DNA of 64,000 nt from Torreya grandis (GCA_037957365.1 JARHVA010001175.1:1457001-1521000), one strand, 5' to 3'. Shown: positions 13,401-26,878, numbered from the stretch's first letter. Notes: generated by a model from the sequence alone, not told the origin. Program-made: numbers and translations.

Positions 13401-14450
13401 CTAAAGTGGCAAAATCTAAAATGTATCTTCTAATAAAATTGTTTTTCCCTAAGAAGCTTTGAAAAAAAATATATATTAGAAAAGGAAAGTGAAATAATTG
13501 AATCTATTCTTTTATAATCTATACTCACACCATACTTTGAAACCACATGCCCAAGAAGCTTACCTTCATGAACCGAGAAGACACACTTTTTGGGATTAAG
13601 AGATACCCCAAATTTCCTACACCTTTTGAGCACTTGTTTGGGGTGAACAATGTGCTCACTTTAAATATTTTAAAACGTTGTTATGTCACCCAAATATAAA
13701 AGTAAAAACCTATTAATAAGACTATGGAATGACATATCTATGGCTCTCTAAAAGTTTGACTCAACATTGGATAAATTTAAGGGCATATTTCTATATGCAA
13801 AGGTCCCCTATTTGGTACTAAAGGTTATCTTGAAATGTTATTATTACTTAGCCAAGATATTATTTTAACCACTATATCCATGCAACAAATAAACCCTCTC
13901 TAAACTAGGAATGAGCTGTAATTTTTTTTTCATAGATTGTAATGGATGGTGATCTTTAATGGAAGCCTTATTTAAAATCCCAGAAGTCTACACACAATCT
14001 AATCTCACCATTATTCTTCCATACTGAGACAAGTTTTGACACCCAAGTTGAGGGTTTGATTGGTAATATAATAGATAACTCTATGAGCTTATGAAGCTCA
14101 ACTCTCATTAAAGGCTTAATTTTTAGATTGATGGGGTTTTTTCTATGTCTTACTAGTTTAGTTTCAACCTCTAACTCAATGGTGTGTTGAGATATACTTG
14201 TGTGAAATCCTTTGAGATCACTATATTACCATGAAAACATATTGACAAAACTTGTACATAATTCAATAAAATCTTCTTTTTGTGAAGGAGTGCATACCTT
14301 ACCCAATTTCAAACTATTACTACCTATAATCTTCACATTGACATAATGTTCTTATTTTGTTGACAAAGATGAATTTTCCTTCCTTAACTCATCATCACCT
14401 TTAAAAATTTTCTCAAGAGTAACCAATCCCTTGGGTAACTTATTTGTTTT
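13400..14450 (-). pseudogene. Gypsy reverse transcriptase (decayed, YLGD at the active site)
   Basis: The N-terminal part reads KPSTWVSKLVSVWKNGEIR and LCVDFWDFK, matching the conserved ...NGEIRLCVDFRDLN motif. The catalytic box reads LLYLGDITT at about 13,685-13,696 instead of the usual YLDD, so one catalytic Asp is replaced by Gly. The C-terminal part (13,430-13,633) is open and reads KFGVSLNPKKCVF and GKLLGHVVSKYGVSIDYKR, a signature of plant gypsy RT. The changed active site plus frame breaks make this inactive. Confidence 0.85.
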
Positions 14451-14639
14451 TAGTTTCACAATCTAATCTCCATACTATTGTAAGTATTTTAATTGATTTC
14501 TTGAGGAAAACTTAGCCTCTTCTTATAATAAGCTAACAATCTGATTGTCATCTTCAAACACTTACCAATTCTCATGGTTATTTAGAATATAATAACTCAA
14601 AAAAACCTTAATGTGTTACTAAATTTTTCATTTTTATAT

Positions 14640-15030
14640 CAGCTGAGATATTAAATTATGCCCTATGGCAGCCAACCTATCTATATGTTTATATTCATCT
14701 CTTGGTATTGCCTGAATGTTGAAAGCCTAAAAGACCTCAATTCCCACACCATATACTTATAATATATAATAAATAGATTTTTTAATACATTAATACCTCT
14801 TACTTGGTGACTATAAGTTCACTATCACCAAAAACTTGCAAGGTGTTGATTTTTATCTTCCTAACCCACTGTAAACTATGAACTAGTGCTTCATACTCTA
14901 TAACATTGTTTGAAAAATTAGATGAAAACTTAATAAAAGATAAATAACTTTGATTTTATATATAAATAAACATAATTAAAACCCAAGTACCATTCTTATT
15001 CCTTGATCCATCAAAGTATAATTTCCATAG
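14640..15030 (-). pseudogene. Additional plant-type (archaeal-like) RNase H between protease and RT
   Basis: Three RNase H landmarks occur in order on the minus strand. WKLYFDGSRNKNGTW (near 15,000) carries the first catalytic Asp, NNVIEYEALV (near 14,890) the Glu, and INTLQVFGDSELI (14,812-14,850) the second Asp. Between them are stops. The pattern is that of the second, archaeal-like RNase H known in Tat-lineage plant gypsy elements, and it differs from the gypsy RNase H found after RT at 12,900-13,400. Here it precedes RT. I recall this order from a widespread plant gypsy family, so it is probably a lineage trait and not a local rearrangement. Confidence 0.7.
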
Positions 15031-15479
15031 ATCTTCACTAGATTCATCATCCTTCACCATGGCTAGAATTAGTGCATCATTGTCATGAAGGTAATAAAAA
15101 ACAAGTCCATATTCTTAAATTATCTTATAAGGATAATTATAATGAAATTTAGAGGACCACTCATCTAGGAAAAAATTTGTAACTCCATCTAAAGGTGATT
15201 CAATTTTCACTCAAATAGTTTTAAGTACCTCATCTGAGATGACACAATTAGTGGTTTACAACACTTGGCATATATGGCTCCAAATGGAAATGTGAAATGG
15301 GTTAATAATTATTTTTACCTTAGTATCATACCTAGTTTTTAACATTAAATATATCCAATTAGATAATAAGTATCCCCTAATATTTGAGGTGAAGTCCCTT
15401 GAAAGACACATGGCAAAGTAAGGAGGCAAGTCCACCACAATTACATCCTATTGAATGGTAACATTGAGACAAGCATGTA

Positions 15480-15665
15480 GTGTCAAAATATAGATCTTTG
15501 ATGATTCCTACTATATTTTTTGTTGTCCCATCCAATTATTATACTCCTTTAGTATTTGGTTAATAAACAAGACCAATCTTATCTATAATTTGCTTGGGCA
15601 TAATAGTACTACTGGACTCACTATCCACCATGAAATTATGAACTAAAGTGTCACCAACTAACTAA
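15480..15665 (-). pseudogene. Gypsy aspartic protease (decayed, DSE for DSG)
   Basis: The minus strand reads HNFMVDSESSTTIMPKQII and DKIGL near 15,600-15,640. This matches the plant retroelement protease active-site region (...VDSGSSTNIMP...). The Gly of the D-S-G triad is Glu here. The following part is fragmentary. It sits between gag and the extra RNase H, as expected. Confidence 0.7.
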
Positions 15666-16599
15666 GAGAGGTATAAAGGAGGATTATTATTTTATTTTAC
15701 CTTATTTTTGTCCACCTTTACCATATTATGTACCTATTATACTTGTTTCTTCATTATTTACTCTGAATTAGTCAATATCACACCTTCTTTCTCAACCAAT
15801 TTTGGAGATAACTTAAGGGATGAAAGCTCTTGAATAAGTATGTCCTATTATCCTATAATATAGATGGAATATCACATGTTTATGTTGATGTTATACTTAT
15901 TTATTTGATTCAATATACTAAAATTAACCTCACTAACCTTTGGCTACACCTTTTAAACCACTAGTTATTCATTAACTAAAGGTACTTGATGAACATTTCC
16001 AACCTCTGTATTCTTATTTTTATGAGTTATAGGGGTAGCAAGTTGTTATTTGGTACCTTTAAAAATAAAATTAGGAGTAATTAAATTATGACTCACATCT
16101 TGAGCCTCATCAATGTCTCTTCTTTTAGCTATAGTAATAGTTATAACTTAGCTACTTGGAGTGTTGGTCTCACCACTTTGATTGAAAGAAACATGATCAT
16201 CTATTTTCCAATTAATAATAATGACATTAGGATGACCTTAAAATTGTTAATTATCTCCTGGTGCCAAAACTATCTCTTGATATTGACATCCTTGATGAGA
16301 AAACTCTTATTGTGTCATTTGTGTCATAGTAATGTTTTGTAACACCAAGTCTTGGTTTTGAACATCATTGAGATTGGAGGGCTACCAACCTGAGTCTTAC
16401 ATCAAATTGTTTTGAGGTGGAGTGGGAAAAATAACTTTTTAAGTGGAAGGTGTATTACGATCAAGAGTTACATATGGTTTAGCTTGAGTTATGTATCCTT
16501 ATGCTTGGTAGGTTGTTATAGTCTCTCTAAAACCTTTATAAGGAGGCATTTGATCTTTGAAGGACTGATAGGTGGGATAACTTTGTTTTTGATGAGGCC

Positions 16600-17420
16600 T
16601 ATTAGTCTAATATTTATACCTATTTAATTAGACTATTTCATTTCCAAAAGACTTTAACAAACCTTTTAGCTCACCAAGCTCACTATCTTGACTAGAAGGG
16701 GATGAAACTTGAGCTTGAGGAGGTGTAATAGGAGCTAATGATGGAACTTAAGGAGATTGAGGGCTTAGTATAGACTATAATTTTGGGAATATAGGAATTG
16801 GAGGCCTTGGGGAAAGCTTACCAACTTATATCAAACTATTATCTACTATTATTGCAACCTCATAATCATCTGGCAAAGTTTTACCACCCATTTACTGTAT
16901 CATCACATTAATATTAGAATTAAGGTCACTTAGATAGTACAAAAAGGAATATTTTGGGGATGGTCTGATCAACATAGCTATCTTGGTCCATGTCTTTTGG
17001 AATCTAAGGTTAATGTTAGCCATGAACTCATGAGGAGCCCTTTTTATGGTAGTTAACTACTCAACCAAGGATAGGTGATCAGAGTTTTCCTCAAATTATT
17101 TAAAACTTCACCTAATTCATCCTAGGTAGCAATGGAGTTTAGTGGGAGGTTTCTATACCACTGTAATGCTTTTCCTTTTAAAGAAACAATAAGTAGTCTA
17201 ATAGCTACATTATCCTAAACAACATTATATATTGAATAGAGGTTAGTGACATATTTGATGTGATTAATAAGAGTTTTTTGATATTCTCTTGAGAATAATA
17301 AAATACTCTTAATATCAAATATATGAATTTCATAAAAATGGGCCAAATTCAGTGGACTACCTCTATTGAATGGAACAAACACCTAGTTTCTAATGGCCAT
17401 CTATATAGTGGGGATTGTAC
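16600..17420 (-). pseudogene. Gypsy gag (decayed)
   Basis: The core capsid-like motif reads LKGKALQWYRNLPLNSIA at about 17,130-17,186, equivalent to ...GxALxWFxxLPxNSI... of plant gypsy gag. Downstream pieces include LPDDYEVAIIVDNSLI and a proline-rich stretch with VGKLSPRPPIPIFPK, then PSLAPITPPQAQVSSPSSQ. The region is interrupted by stops. The zinc knuckle could not be found with confidence. Confidence 0.7.
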
Positions 17421-17701
17421 TACTTATGATAATAGGATGACCAAAAGACAAATATATTTTTGGATAATGATTTATCTTATTAAATATTACTCTTTTGTAT
17501 GAATTATAAAGAACCTAAATGAACTCAAGAGGAATACCTTTTCTAGTTGACCTTGTGGTAACCTTTGGCATGAAAGTGTTACCTAAATTCTGCTATGAAA
17601 TCTACAACTTGAAGAATATTTATCTTCTGATGATAATGGATGTATTCTAATATTTCAAGTACTTTTTCTCAACTCCAGAATTTAACTATGACAAGGAGAA
17701 T

Positions 17702-17725
17702 AAGTCCCATTGGGAGTGCCAAAAA
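17702..17725 (-). other. Primer binding site-like sequence of the giant-LTR gypsy element
   Basis: On the minus strand this reads TTTTTGGCACTCCCAATGGG, close to TTTTTGGCGACTCCNCTGGGGA, the PBS I recall from Tat/Ogre-type elements primed by tRNA-Arg. It lies directly inside the right-hand LTR, where a PBS should be for a minus-strand element. Confidence 0.65.
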
Positions 17726-17726
17726 C

Positions 17727-20700
17727 TATTATCAATCAGGAGTGTGCCCTTATGAGAAAGTGTGATATTCCTCACTCCTATTAGAACATGTAATCTATAT
17801 AAAGTGGGGGTGATTTAATAATGGAGAGAATCTCCAAATAGGGCTAGTTCCCTTGGTGCTCTCAATATTAAATATTACTTTTAAATTACTACCTACTAAT
17901 TGTAACAATGAAAAGGGTGCTAAAGTTATTATTTGTAATGAAACTAAAAAGAAACTAGAAATGAATGGTGATGCACCAATTATTTTGTGACCACTTGTGA
18001 TTGAAATTAAACTCTTGTGAGAGGGAAAATATTTTACACATTCACTACACTCAGGTAAGATTCTACAATAGTGTTTCATAATAAGGACATAATAAACTCA
18101 ATTTATGTAGAAAGGACTGATCTCACATCAAATACATGAACTTAATATTATTTTAGACACTTATAATGACCTTTATAACATCAAAAATCTCTCATGAAAT
18201 TAAAATAACTAGACAATAATAAAGGAAAACAAGTATTTCACTAAGCTATATCAATGGTAAGCATAAACACTTTGCTCAAAAAACCTAAAAATAGAAGAAT
18301 TTATCTTATTTCTCTCAAGAGGTGAATACAAATTTTGGAATCATTTAGACACAATCCATAAATAAAATATTGATTTTACATTCTATAAAAAATGAATTCA
18401 TGTAGCAAAGAAATGGCTGGATACAAATCAACCCCAAAGTAGGGGACTTCAAACTTGGTCAAAAACTCCTATTTTAGTGCTACATACAATTATTAAACCT
18501 CTCAAACCTTGGTCATAAATACGGTGGCATGTAAGATGAAGTTTAATTTTTTTATCTTATTTGAATACTTGTCATAATATTTAGTCAAGCTTAGATTACT
18601 TGGAGAGTGCCTATATTCTTACTCTGACCCTTAGATTTTAGCCTTCATGTCATGTTAAAGAATGATTCTACCTCTATAGATGTAGTATTTCAAGACCATT
18701 AAAGTTATTGGTTCAACCCTTATTTTTATCATTAATTATTATTTAAGATTTTTCACAAGTTTTTTATAATACTTCTTCAACTTTCTCTTGACTTAGTCTT
18801 CAAATAAGGCATAGGAAGGAAAGAGAGCCCTTCTTTTGCTTGTAGACCTTTTCAAACTTATTATCCTTCATTAAAAAATTATAATTAATTCCTCCTAGGT
18901 TTAATTTTTTTTATAATTTCATGTTTTATCTTTATAAATACTTATGAAGAGTTATATTCATTCGTTTTGTCTCCTATCTCCTTAAATCTCTCATCCTCTA
19001 CTACGCGTAGAAGGGAAAATGTTGGTATTTATTCAAACTTGATTAAAGTATGAATATATACTTAATTAAAGACTTATTAATATCACATCAGACCTAGTAT
19101 AAGTTAATTAAATGTATCAAACACTCATCAAGACTTGGAATAACACCAAAACCATGCTTTTTCTATGAACTCCTTATAGCCTTTTTTCTAAAAATATCCT
19201 TGTCTGGGAGAATATGGAAGTGATGATGAAAAAATAAGACTTTTTTAAATTACCCTCTATCCTATAAAAAATCCATATAAAAAAATGTGTCCAAAATCCA
19301 AGTGTAGACATGTTTTATAGTCCATTCTTTCACCAAAATTAGGCCTAATTAGCCCTTTTAGCCCTAGAAAGAGAAATCTTATTGTTGGGAGCTCACACAT
19401 GTGTGAAACCTAAAAAAATATATATATTAAATTTTCCCATTATCCCACCATTATTCATGTCAAATTTTGTTGTTTGGAACACTTTGGAGGTACTAGAACC
19501 ATGAAATGGCCATTGGAAGGTTTGTCTTTTTGAGGCATTTTCTAACTAGCCCAAAAGGATTGAATGGTTTAGCCATTTATGGATGATTTATTCTAGTTTT
19601 TTGAGATTTTTCAGGTAAAATGAGTCTCAATATACCATATAAATTAATTTTAATCCTTATACACTCATCAAAACACCCATTTTAGCTCAAAAATATGGAA
19701 AAGTACAAATTTCATACTATTCCATACAAAGGAAGGTACAATAAAATTTCATTTGAAGTACCATATGATAATATAATACAAAATATGATATTTTTTAGGA
19801 ATAAATTATGTAATTTTATGGGTTTTCAAACTAAATCTCTAAAAACTAGTTTAAATTAGGGTTTTAGGAGGGTTTATGGTAGTTTTCTCCCTTAAGGATG
19901 ATTCATAAAGATGTGGCATCCAACATATGAAAAAATTACAAAAAATGAAAGTATAATAAACCATATATCATCCAATATCTAATTTATGTCCCATTCTAAA
20001 CCTCCATGCTGGTGTGAGCATCCAAACTTGACCTCTCAAGTTGATTCCTCCATTCTATGCACCCTATTGAGTTCCAGATCCAAAAAATAGCTTCTTCATG
20101 AAGTGATCTACAAACCAATATATTTATAACACATAATATATTCCAATTTAAATTTACCCATTATTTTTAATGCTTGGTTAGTGCTATAAATGGAAATGAC
20201 CCCCTTTTGGGTAATAGGCCTAGTCTATGATAGTGGGATTTGATTGCAATTGATCACTCACCACTACTTATAAGTTGTTTCTAATGATTCCTAGACTTTA
20301 TTCATGTTATATAATACTAAATTAACCTTATAAAACCATCCAAAAATGTCATAAATTGTTTCCAATACCACAAATACTCTTTATGATCATTCTCTCACCC
20401 ATAGCCTACATTCATGTTTGCCTAAAATTGGCTTACCTTTGACACAAAATAGAGGATATTTACCCTATTTTATCATGAAAACAAATTATATGAAGATTTT
20501 AATTGGGTCATGATGACCCTAACACCTTCAAACATCAAAAACTCCTAGGTAAACTTTTAATGGTGACTGTATGTAGGGTTTTACAAGTTAACTATATGTT
20601 ATCCTTTAAAAACCATTCCTTGGCTTGTATCATTGTTATGTGAGTATATTTATATGGATATAATCATTTTTTTAATACAATCAAGGCATAATAATGATCT

Positions 20701-23700
20701 CAATATTATCCAAAACCCTTCTAACATTCACCTTTCTCTTGGAAAGATTGGAATACAATCAATTTGTGATTATAATGCTTGCTCCAAAACACCCTATCTA
20801 TAGATATACACTTAATTTGATCTTATTACCTAATTTAAATCATTATTTAAGTCCCTATCTAATATTATATTCCCAAAAAAATAATTAAACTTTTTAAAAT
20901 GATCAAAGTGTCCTCTTTAGATCACAAACTCTACTAAGGTATTTGATTGTGTTTGTTACAGTTGTGGGTTATGACTATGTTTCATAAGTTCAAGGATCCC
21001 TCTCATATGAACCTTTATGAAATAATAAAACTTTTAAATTTTAAACATTTACCTAAAAATTAAAACTCCTTACATTCTATGTCCTCATTCCATTAACTAT
21101 GTTTAGAAACTTGATTATGTTTGATGGTTGTAAGTGTCAAGTTAAGCTAATTATAAGTGAATTTATTCTCTTAGGCCATATATGAAGTTATTATGAGTCA
21201 TATGACTCTACCTTTGATAATATATTAACACTAATATCTACTTATCTCTCCTTTTTAATATCATCATACCTAATTCATGCCATTATATCAAAATGTACTT
21301 GAATGAGATTGTTGTTCACTTGACTATAATTACTTTATGACTAAGGTGGTTGTAGGTACTTATGTCCTAAATTGGTCCACATTTCATGCTCAATAATTAT
21401 ATTTAGGTTTATTATTATTTTTTACTTAGTGAAAAATATTAATAACATACCTATAAATTGGAACTAACATTCACTATTAGGTCCCAACATGTCATCTCAT
21501 TTTGAAACCTGTAGTTATACTTTTGGGCCTAAAGGGGCCTATAAGTGAAGATTTTTCTATCATTACTCTTGAGGTAGTTAATGGTACAATAATTTTTATG
21601 GGATAGGTTATTTTTATCATCATAACTCAATAATTCCATTATAGACTCCATAGTTACATGAAACATAACCCTCTTCTCAACTTTCTTCACAAACCATGTA
21701 TAGACCAACCTAGGACTGTAGGTTAAGCCCTCTATATGGATAATAATGAAGTATGAGGTGAAGGACCTGAAATTACTTATAAAATATAATCCAACTATTT
21801 TATTTTTATTCACTTACCTTTCTAACATTTGATTCAACAGTGATCTCTACCTCTCTAGTGGAATATCATTCCTTCATTTGTTAAGCCTCCCAATGGAGGT
21901 GGTTGTAGGTACTACTTGAGTTAGTTTTAGGGTTTTATAATGATTTTATAGGGATTAAAACCTTAAGTTATCCCTTATTTGAAACCTTCATTTTTCCTTT
22001 GATAAAATTCATTCCACCTAATATTCAACATTTCCTTCTTATTCAAAGACCCTCTATTTGGTACTTGACTAGCTATGATTCATACTTAGTGTATGGATAA
22101 TGATTATAGGTGATTATACAATTAGAAAATTGACCACTCAAGGTTATTATGATTTTATATATGAATTAAACCTTCATCATCTTCCACCATTTTTTTTATC
22201 ATTATCATTCATTAATCCTTCACACCATTATACCTCGTACATTCACTATTTGTTCATCCTCTTGTATAATTACCCTATAGTTGATCAACCTATAGGTGTC
22301 AATTTATGGCCAAGAGTATACATGTAGGCTTTGATATGTGTGAATAATCCACTTTTAAATTACTCTCAAGGCTACTCAAACCATAATTGTCATTTGAATT
22401 CCAAAATAGTAGTTAAATACAAATCTCTACCTTCATTACATTTCCTAGCATTGGAAAGCTAATTGGGTTCAGACTAATATAGATAACTCTGTCATATTTT
22501 AGTGAAGAAATGTCTAAGTTTGTAAAACGTCCTAAATTTATTTATCCTATTCAAACATTATCATCTATTTCAATTTTTTACCTTTAGATGTATCCTACAT
22601 AATTAAGTCACTTGGATACATCTACACCTCATACCTTTCACTATAGGATGATCAAAAGAAGGGTGGAAGCCCTATTTTGGTAATATTCAAGAAATATGTC
22701 TCCAAAATCATTATATAAATCTTGTGAGAATGATTATCAAGACCATTTTCCAATCCACTCTCACAATTATTATCATGATACCCTTAATATTTCAAGACCT
22801 TAAGGAGATTCCAAACAAACTTCAACCTTTGAAATCAGTCTTCTTAGCTCTTTGGGGAAACCTATAAGTGTTCATACATTGTAAATTAAGGTTATTAAAT
22901 CATGTTGTAATATTATGTGTCTAATTAAATACTTTAATTACCTTTTATATATATATATAATAAATAAATATTGAAATTTTTTACTACCTAGTGAGACCTC
23001 AAATCAGTCCCAAAGACTTCATTTACCCCTTAACATGTTGAATCCTATGTGAGTCATCTATAGATACACTTGAAAGAGTGACACATAATAGTATAAATTT
23101 ATCTAAGATGATTTACACTATAATTGGGTTCATAACCCATCCTTACCTCATAAAATTCTTCTAATTGATGATTTCCACCTTGAGTTTCTTCAAACCAAAT
23201 ACATGCTTCCTTCCAACATGTTCATTTTGTTGTGAAACACTTGTAGATGACACTTGCAGTAGTAGATGGGGTAGTAGATTTTATTATGAACCATATTAAT
23301 AGTGTATAACCCTCAAAAAAACTTTAAATACTTTTAATATCTTAAAATGAAAATTTTACCATGAGGATATTTGAAACTATACCAAAGTTTTGACTTAACA
23401 TGAATAACGTCCTCGAAGGTGCATGTAGGTGCAATTTATTGTAGGCCTAAAAGTTCCCTATGAGATGATTATGGAGATTGTGTACTTATTTATGAATTTA
23501 TTAATGTCTCAAATAGTCAAGGGAGACATTACTGATACTGATGTATAATATAAAACCTTGAACATCAACAATATTTTCTTCTTAGTATACTAAAACCTTG
23601 TAACTTTCAAGAAACTCAGCTTAAATCTTATCAAAGGAGATATACATAGAATGGAAACTTATGAACTATTAATTTAATTAAAAATGTGTTCCATGACTTA

Positions 23701-24821
23701 TACCATCCATTTATAACCTCATAAGATGGAAAAAATTATTCTGGACAACTCATAATTTGCTTCAAAACTAACCCAATAGACCATTGAGAAAGATAGTGAA
23801 GGAAATTTGGTTTGATGATATAAATTAATCATTATAAGGATTTATAAAATTATAAAAATATTATAATAAGCCTCATGACCCATAAAATCATCCCAAAAAA
23901 CTATTTATCTTCATTATTTTTTGAGCTTAAGAAACAGGTCCAAGAATAGACCCCTCTCATATGTATAAGCTATAGTGACATGTTTTCACTCTTAATGATT
24001 ATTAATAAATATGAGGCCATAAATAAAAATAATAATGACACTAATTATAATAATAATCATACCACTAAAAATGGATAAAGTTTTAGATCCTAAATATCTC
24101 TCTTCTTTCCATACCAATCATTTGAAAACTTCCCTTCTAGGGCTGCAAAAAATGTCAATATAGGATAAAAGTTGATTTTTTTCATTTTTTCACTTGAAAA
24201 TTCCTCCAAACCACTTATATGACTATGTTTTTATCCTATTTTATCACAAAAATCCTTTTAAAACTAAAATGAATGCCTCTAAAAGGCATGTTTTTGCATT
24301 AAAAATGCTATTTTCACTTAGGAAATCTAATTGAGATGTTTTAAAATGTGATCCTATGTCTATAAATTGTATTATGAGGTGAATAAATATGTAAATTATC
24401 TTATTCCTGATCATATACTATCAATACCTTACAAAACCTTCTCTAGAAGGAACAAAATGATCAAAATTGCATAGAAAAAAATTATGAAGTTAGTCCAGAA
24501 TGTGATCAACCTAATTATCCACATGTTAGTAATTTAATGACCTTGACATATTCTATACACTCATCATGACACTTATTACTCTCATTACCACTATAAATGG
24601 ATCAAAAAGGGGAAGAAATGAAGTAGACAAGCATAAGACAAATGAAGGACAAGACCTTAACTCACCTAAACAAGATTAATAACTACTAATCACGACTAAT
24701 AATGATCACTTTAAGGACTTTTTAATACTAAATTATTGACCCACAAGATAAACTAGCATGACATGCAAAGTTTTGAATGGTAGGGTTGATAACTTGACCT
24801 ATGAGGTCCAAATTGTCAACA
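17727..24821 (-). repeat. Right LTR (5' LTR by pol orientation), about 7.1 kb
   Basis: Direct repeat of 4,222-11,296 along its whole length, with scattered substitutions and small indels. It starts TATTATCAATCAGGAGTG and ends AATTGTCAACA, followed by TTACT. No gene is seen in it. Confidence 0.8.
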
Positions 24822-24826
24822 TTACT
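24822..24826. repeat. Target-site duplication TTACT, right copy
   Basis: Matches TTACT at 4,217-4,221 on the far side of the element. Confidence 0.6.
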
Positions 24827-26170
24827 CCTAGAGGAAGATGATATAACCAATATGCTACTCCATTTTAGAGATTTTAAATGAATAATATCACTAAAAAATC
24901 CTTATGTTCAATGCCAAAAATTCCACATGATATAGAGAAAGTAATAATATGTTCATCTAGATGTTGTTTACCATCTCCTATTTTTTTTAAAAAAATCTTC
25001 CTTGTCACTTTCATAAGATCATAAAACTATCCCAAATTTAATGGGATAATTATGATATCCCAAGTAAATCCATGGTTGGAAAGAATACCTATAGCAGTAC
25101 AACAACATTTAATAAGAAAAGTGATTGACTTATGATTATTCCTCTTTGTAACAATTTACCTTTCTTAGCAGTTGTAGAAGACTAACTACTCTTTTGAGTT
25201 GGCATTTTTTTTAGGGTTTCAATTTGAAATTAGAAGCCTCTTGTAACTAATAAAAAGTATCAATTTCACCTTTTAATTTATTAGTAACAGTGAATCATTT
25301 TTATGCTAGTTTTTACTATTGATGAGGAGCTAGTGAAAATTGAAGAATTCTCTAGGTTTGTCTTCTTTGTTTAACTCTACATGTATCTAGTGATTTGTAT
25401 CTTTATGTTCAAAAAAAATTATATTATATGTCTTCTAATATATTAATATCTATATGAAAATGTGTTGAAATATTTCTATTATCCCAAGTAAATGCTCTCA
25501 AATTTGATGAAATGTCTTCTTTTGTTTGAATTACCAATCAATATTAAACTAAAGAACTAGTGTTTGGAATAACTGAATGGTTATTATAATTAATTCTTAA
25601 TGATAAAAGTATTTTAGTAACTATATTAACTAATCTTTGTGCTTCTCTTCATTCTTGCCTCCTTAAAATAATCTCAATGTTTATTTTAGCAATGACAACA
25701 TTATCTTCCTTTGTATTTATTACTACAGTGACAATGTTGAATTAAGTGTAACTCATTTAACTATCCCAAGAGATTTTTTAAAGATTTGAAGTAATGTCTT
25801 CCTTTGTAGTTTCTATCTAGTTCAAACTAGGTTGATGATTAGAATTTTGAATGGCCAAAATAGTCATAAATAAAATCTATTAATTTTGAGATACTTGGTG
25901 AGCTCTATGGGCTTTTCTACATGCTAGAATTATTTTTACTCTCTCAACACGATCCAATTATTGATTTAAAATTATTAAAATTATTTAAAACTAAGTCACT
26001 AAAATTTTAATTTGAGTCCCAAGATAATTTTTTGATATGTGAAATTATTTCTAATTGTTTAGATTGATCTAAATCTAACTTAGGTTGATCGTGTAGTCCT
26101 TGAGTTGATGACAAATTCATATGGACTAATATATCAAAATTTAGGTTACACGAGTGTTGAAAAAATGTGC
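24827..26170 (-). other. Leader region of the element with PBS at 26,171 (no gene seen)
   Basis: This stretch lies between the gypsy insertion and the PBS. With 2,000-4,215 it would form the continuous leader of the element that carries gag-like copy 1. One minus-strand frame close to the PBS is open for about 80 codons, but it runs across the PBS into the LTR and is probably chance. I recognise no domain. Confidence 0.4.
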
Positions 26171-26190
26171 CCCATGTTGGGCACCAAAAA
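26171..26190 (-). other. Primer binding site-like sequence beside the 683-bp LTR
   Basis: Minus strand: TTTTGGTGCCCAACATGGGG, a typical plant LTR-retrotransposon PBS pattern (TTGG-GCCCAACGTGGGG). It lies 5 bases from the LTR end CATGCCA. Confidence 0.7.
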
Positions 26191-26195
26191 TTATT

Positions 26196-26878
26196 GGCAT
26201 GAAAATTTGTCAAGAGGACAAATAGAAATTTCTCATCAATAGTCATGGGATAGAGTCCCTATCCTATTAACGAGTAGAGATACCTTTATTGAAAACAAAA
26301 ATAAGTACAGCAAAGGGAAAATATTTCTTGTAAAAATGGTGTTTTATATAGGGTATTACTTTTTACCACAAATTATGAAAAGGCTATAAAAAGGAATATA
26401 TAGAGATAAAAATAGGAATATTTATCTATAGAAAGGGTTAGGAAAGTTAGAGGGATAAATTATGAAACCTATTATAAATGTTAGGAAGGAGGATAATTTT
26501 CACAAAGGGAAGTATTTCTCATTTAGTAGGTAGAAAAGACATTTTTATGTTCATAAGAACACACAACATACATCAAAATAATCACTTACTAATAATAATA
26601 GAAGCAAATGATTACTTTGTATTTCCCAATAAAAATAACAAAAATAATACTTTTATTCCACCAAGACTTCACCAAAATGGAAAAATAAATATAAGTTCAA
26701 AAATAAACACTATAATAGAATTTCCATGTTTTGACTAGTTTATAACAATTGAAATACTATTTTGTAATCAAAGATTTGAATACAGGAAGATAGTATAACA
26801 TACATAATCCATGAAGAAATATTGAACACAAATTTTACAAAATCTCTTTGTATTAATCTTTGTTTAGTTATCGATACA
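26196..26878 (-). repeat. LTR of about 683 bp with PBS on its left and a PPT-like tract on its right
   Basis: On the minus strand the segment starts TGTATCGATAACTAAAC and ends TTTTCATGCCA, so it has TG...CA ends. The PBS adjoins its 3' side and a purine tract (CTTTTAAAAGAGGACAT, 26,879-26,895) adjoins its 5' side. No second copy is visible in this window, so the boundaries rest on these signals alone. The left end is well supported by the PBS; the right end is less certain. Confidence 0.5.

Larger units (their letters stand above)
4222..24821 (-). mobile_element. Ty3/gypsy LTR retrotransposon, about 20.6 kb, with giant LTRs
   Basis: The element is defined by two direct repeats of about 7.1 kb (4,222-11,296 and 17,727-24,821) around a 6.4-kb interior. 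On the minus strand the interior reads gag, protease, plant-type RNase H, RT, RNase H and integrase. A primer-binding-site-like sequence lies beside the right-hand LTR, and TTACT flanks both ends. All coding parts contain stops and frameshifts. By eye the LTR copies agree at roughly four of five positions or better with many small indels, so the insertion is ancient. The order of domains and the sequences around the RT and integrase match a Tat-like lineage of plant gypsy elements known from many seed plants. It interrupts the leader of the element carrying gag-like copy 1. Confidence 0.8.

Noticed and set aside
22945..22965. Short TA-rich run in the right giant LTR
   Set aside because: Simple-sequence noise; absent from the left LTR and without other signal.
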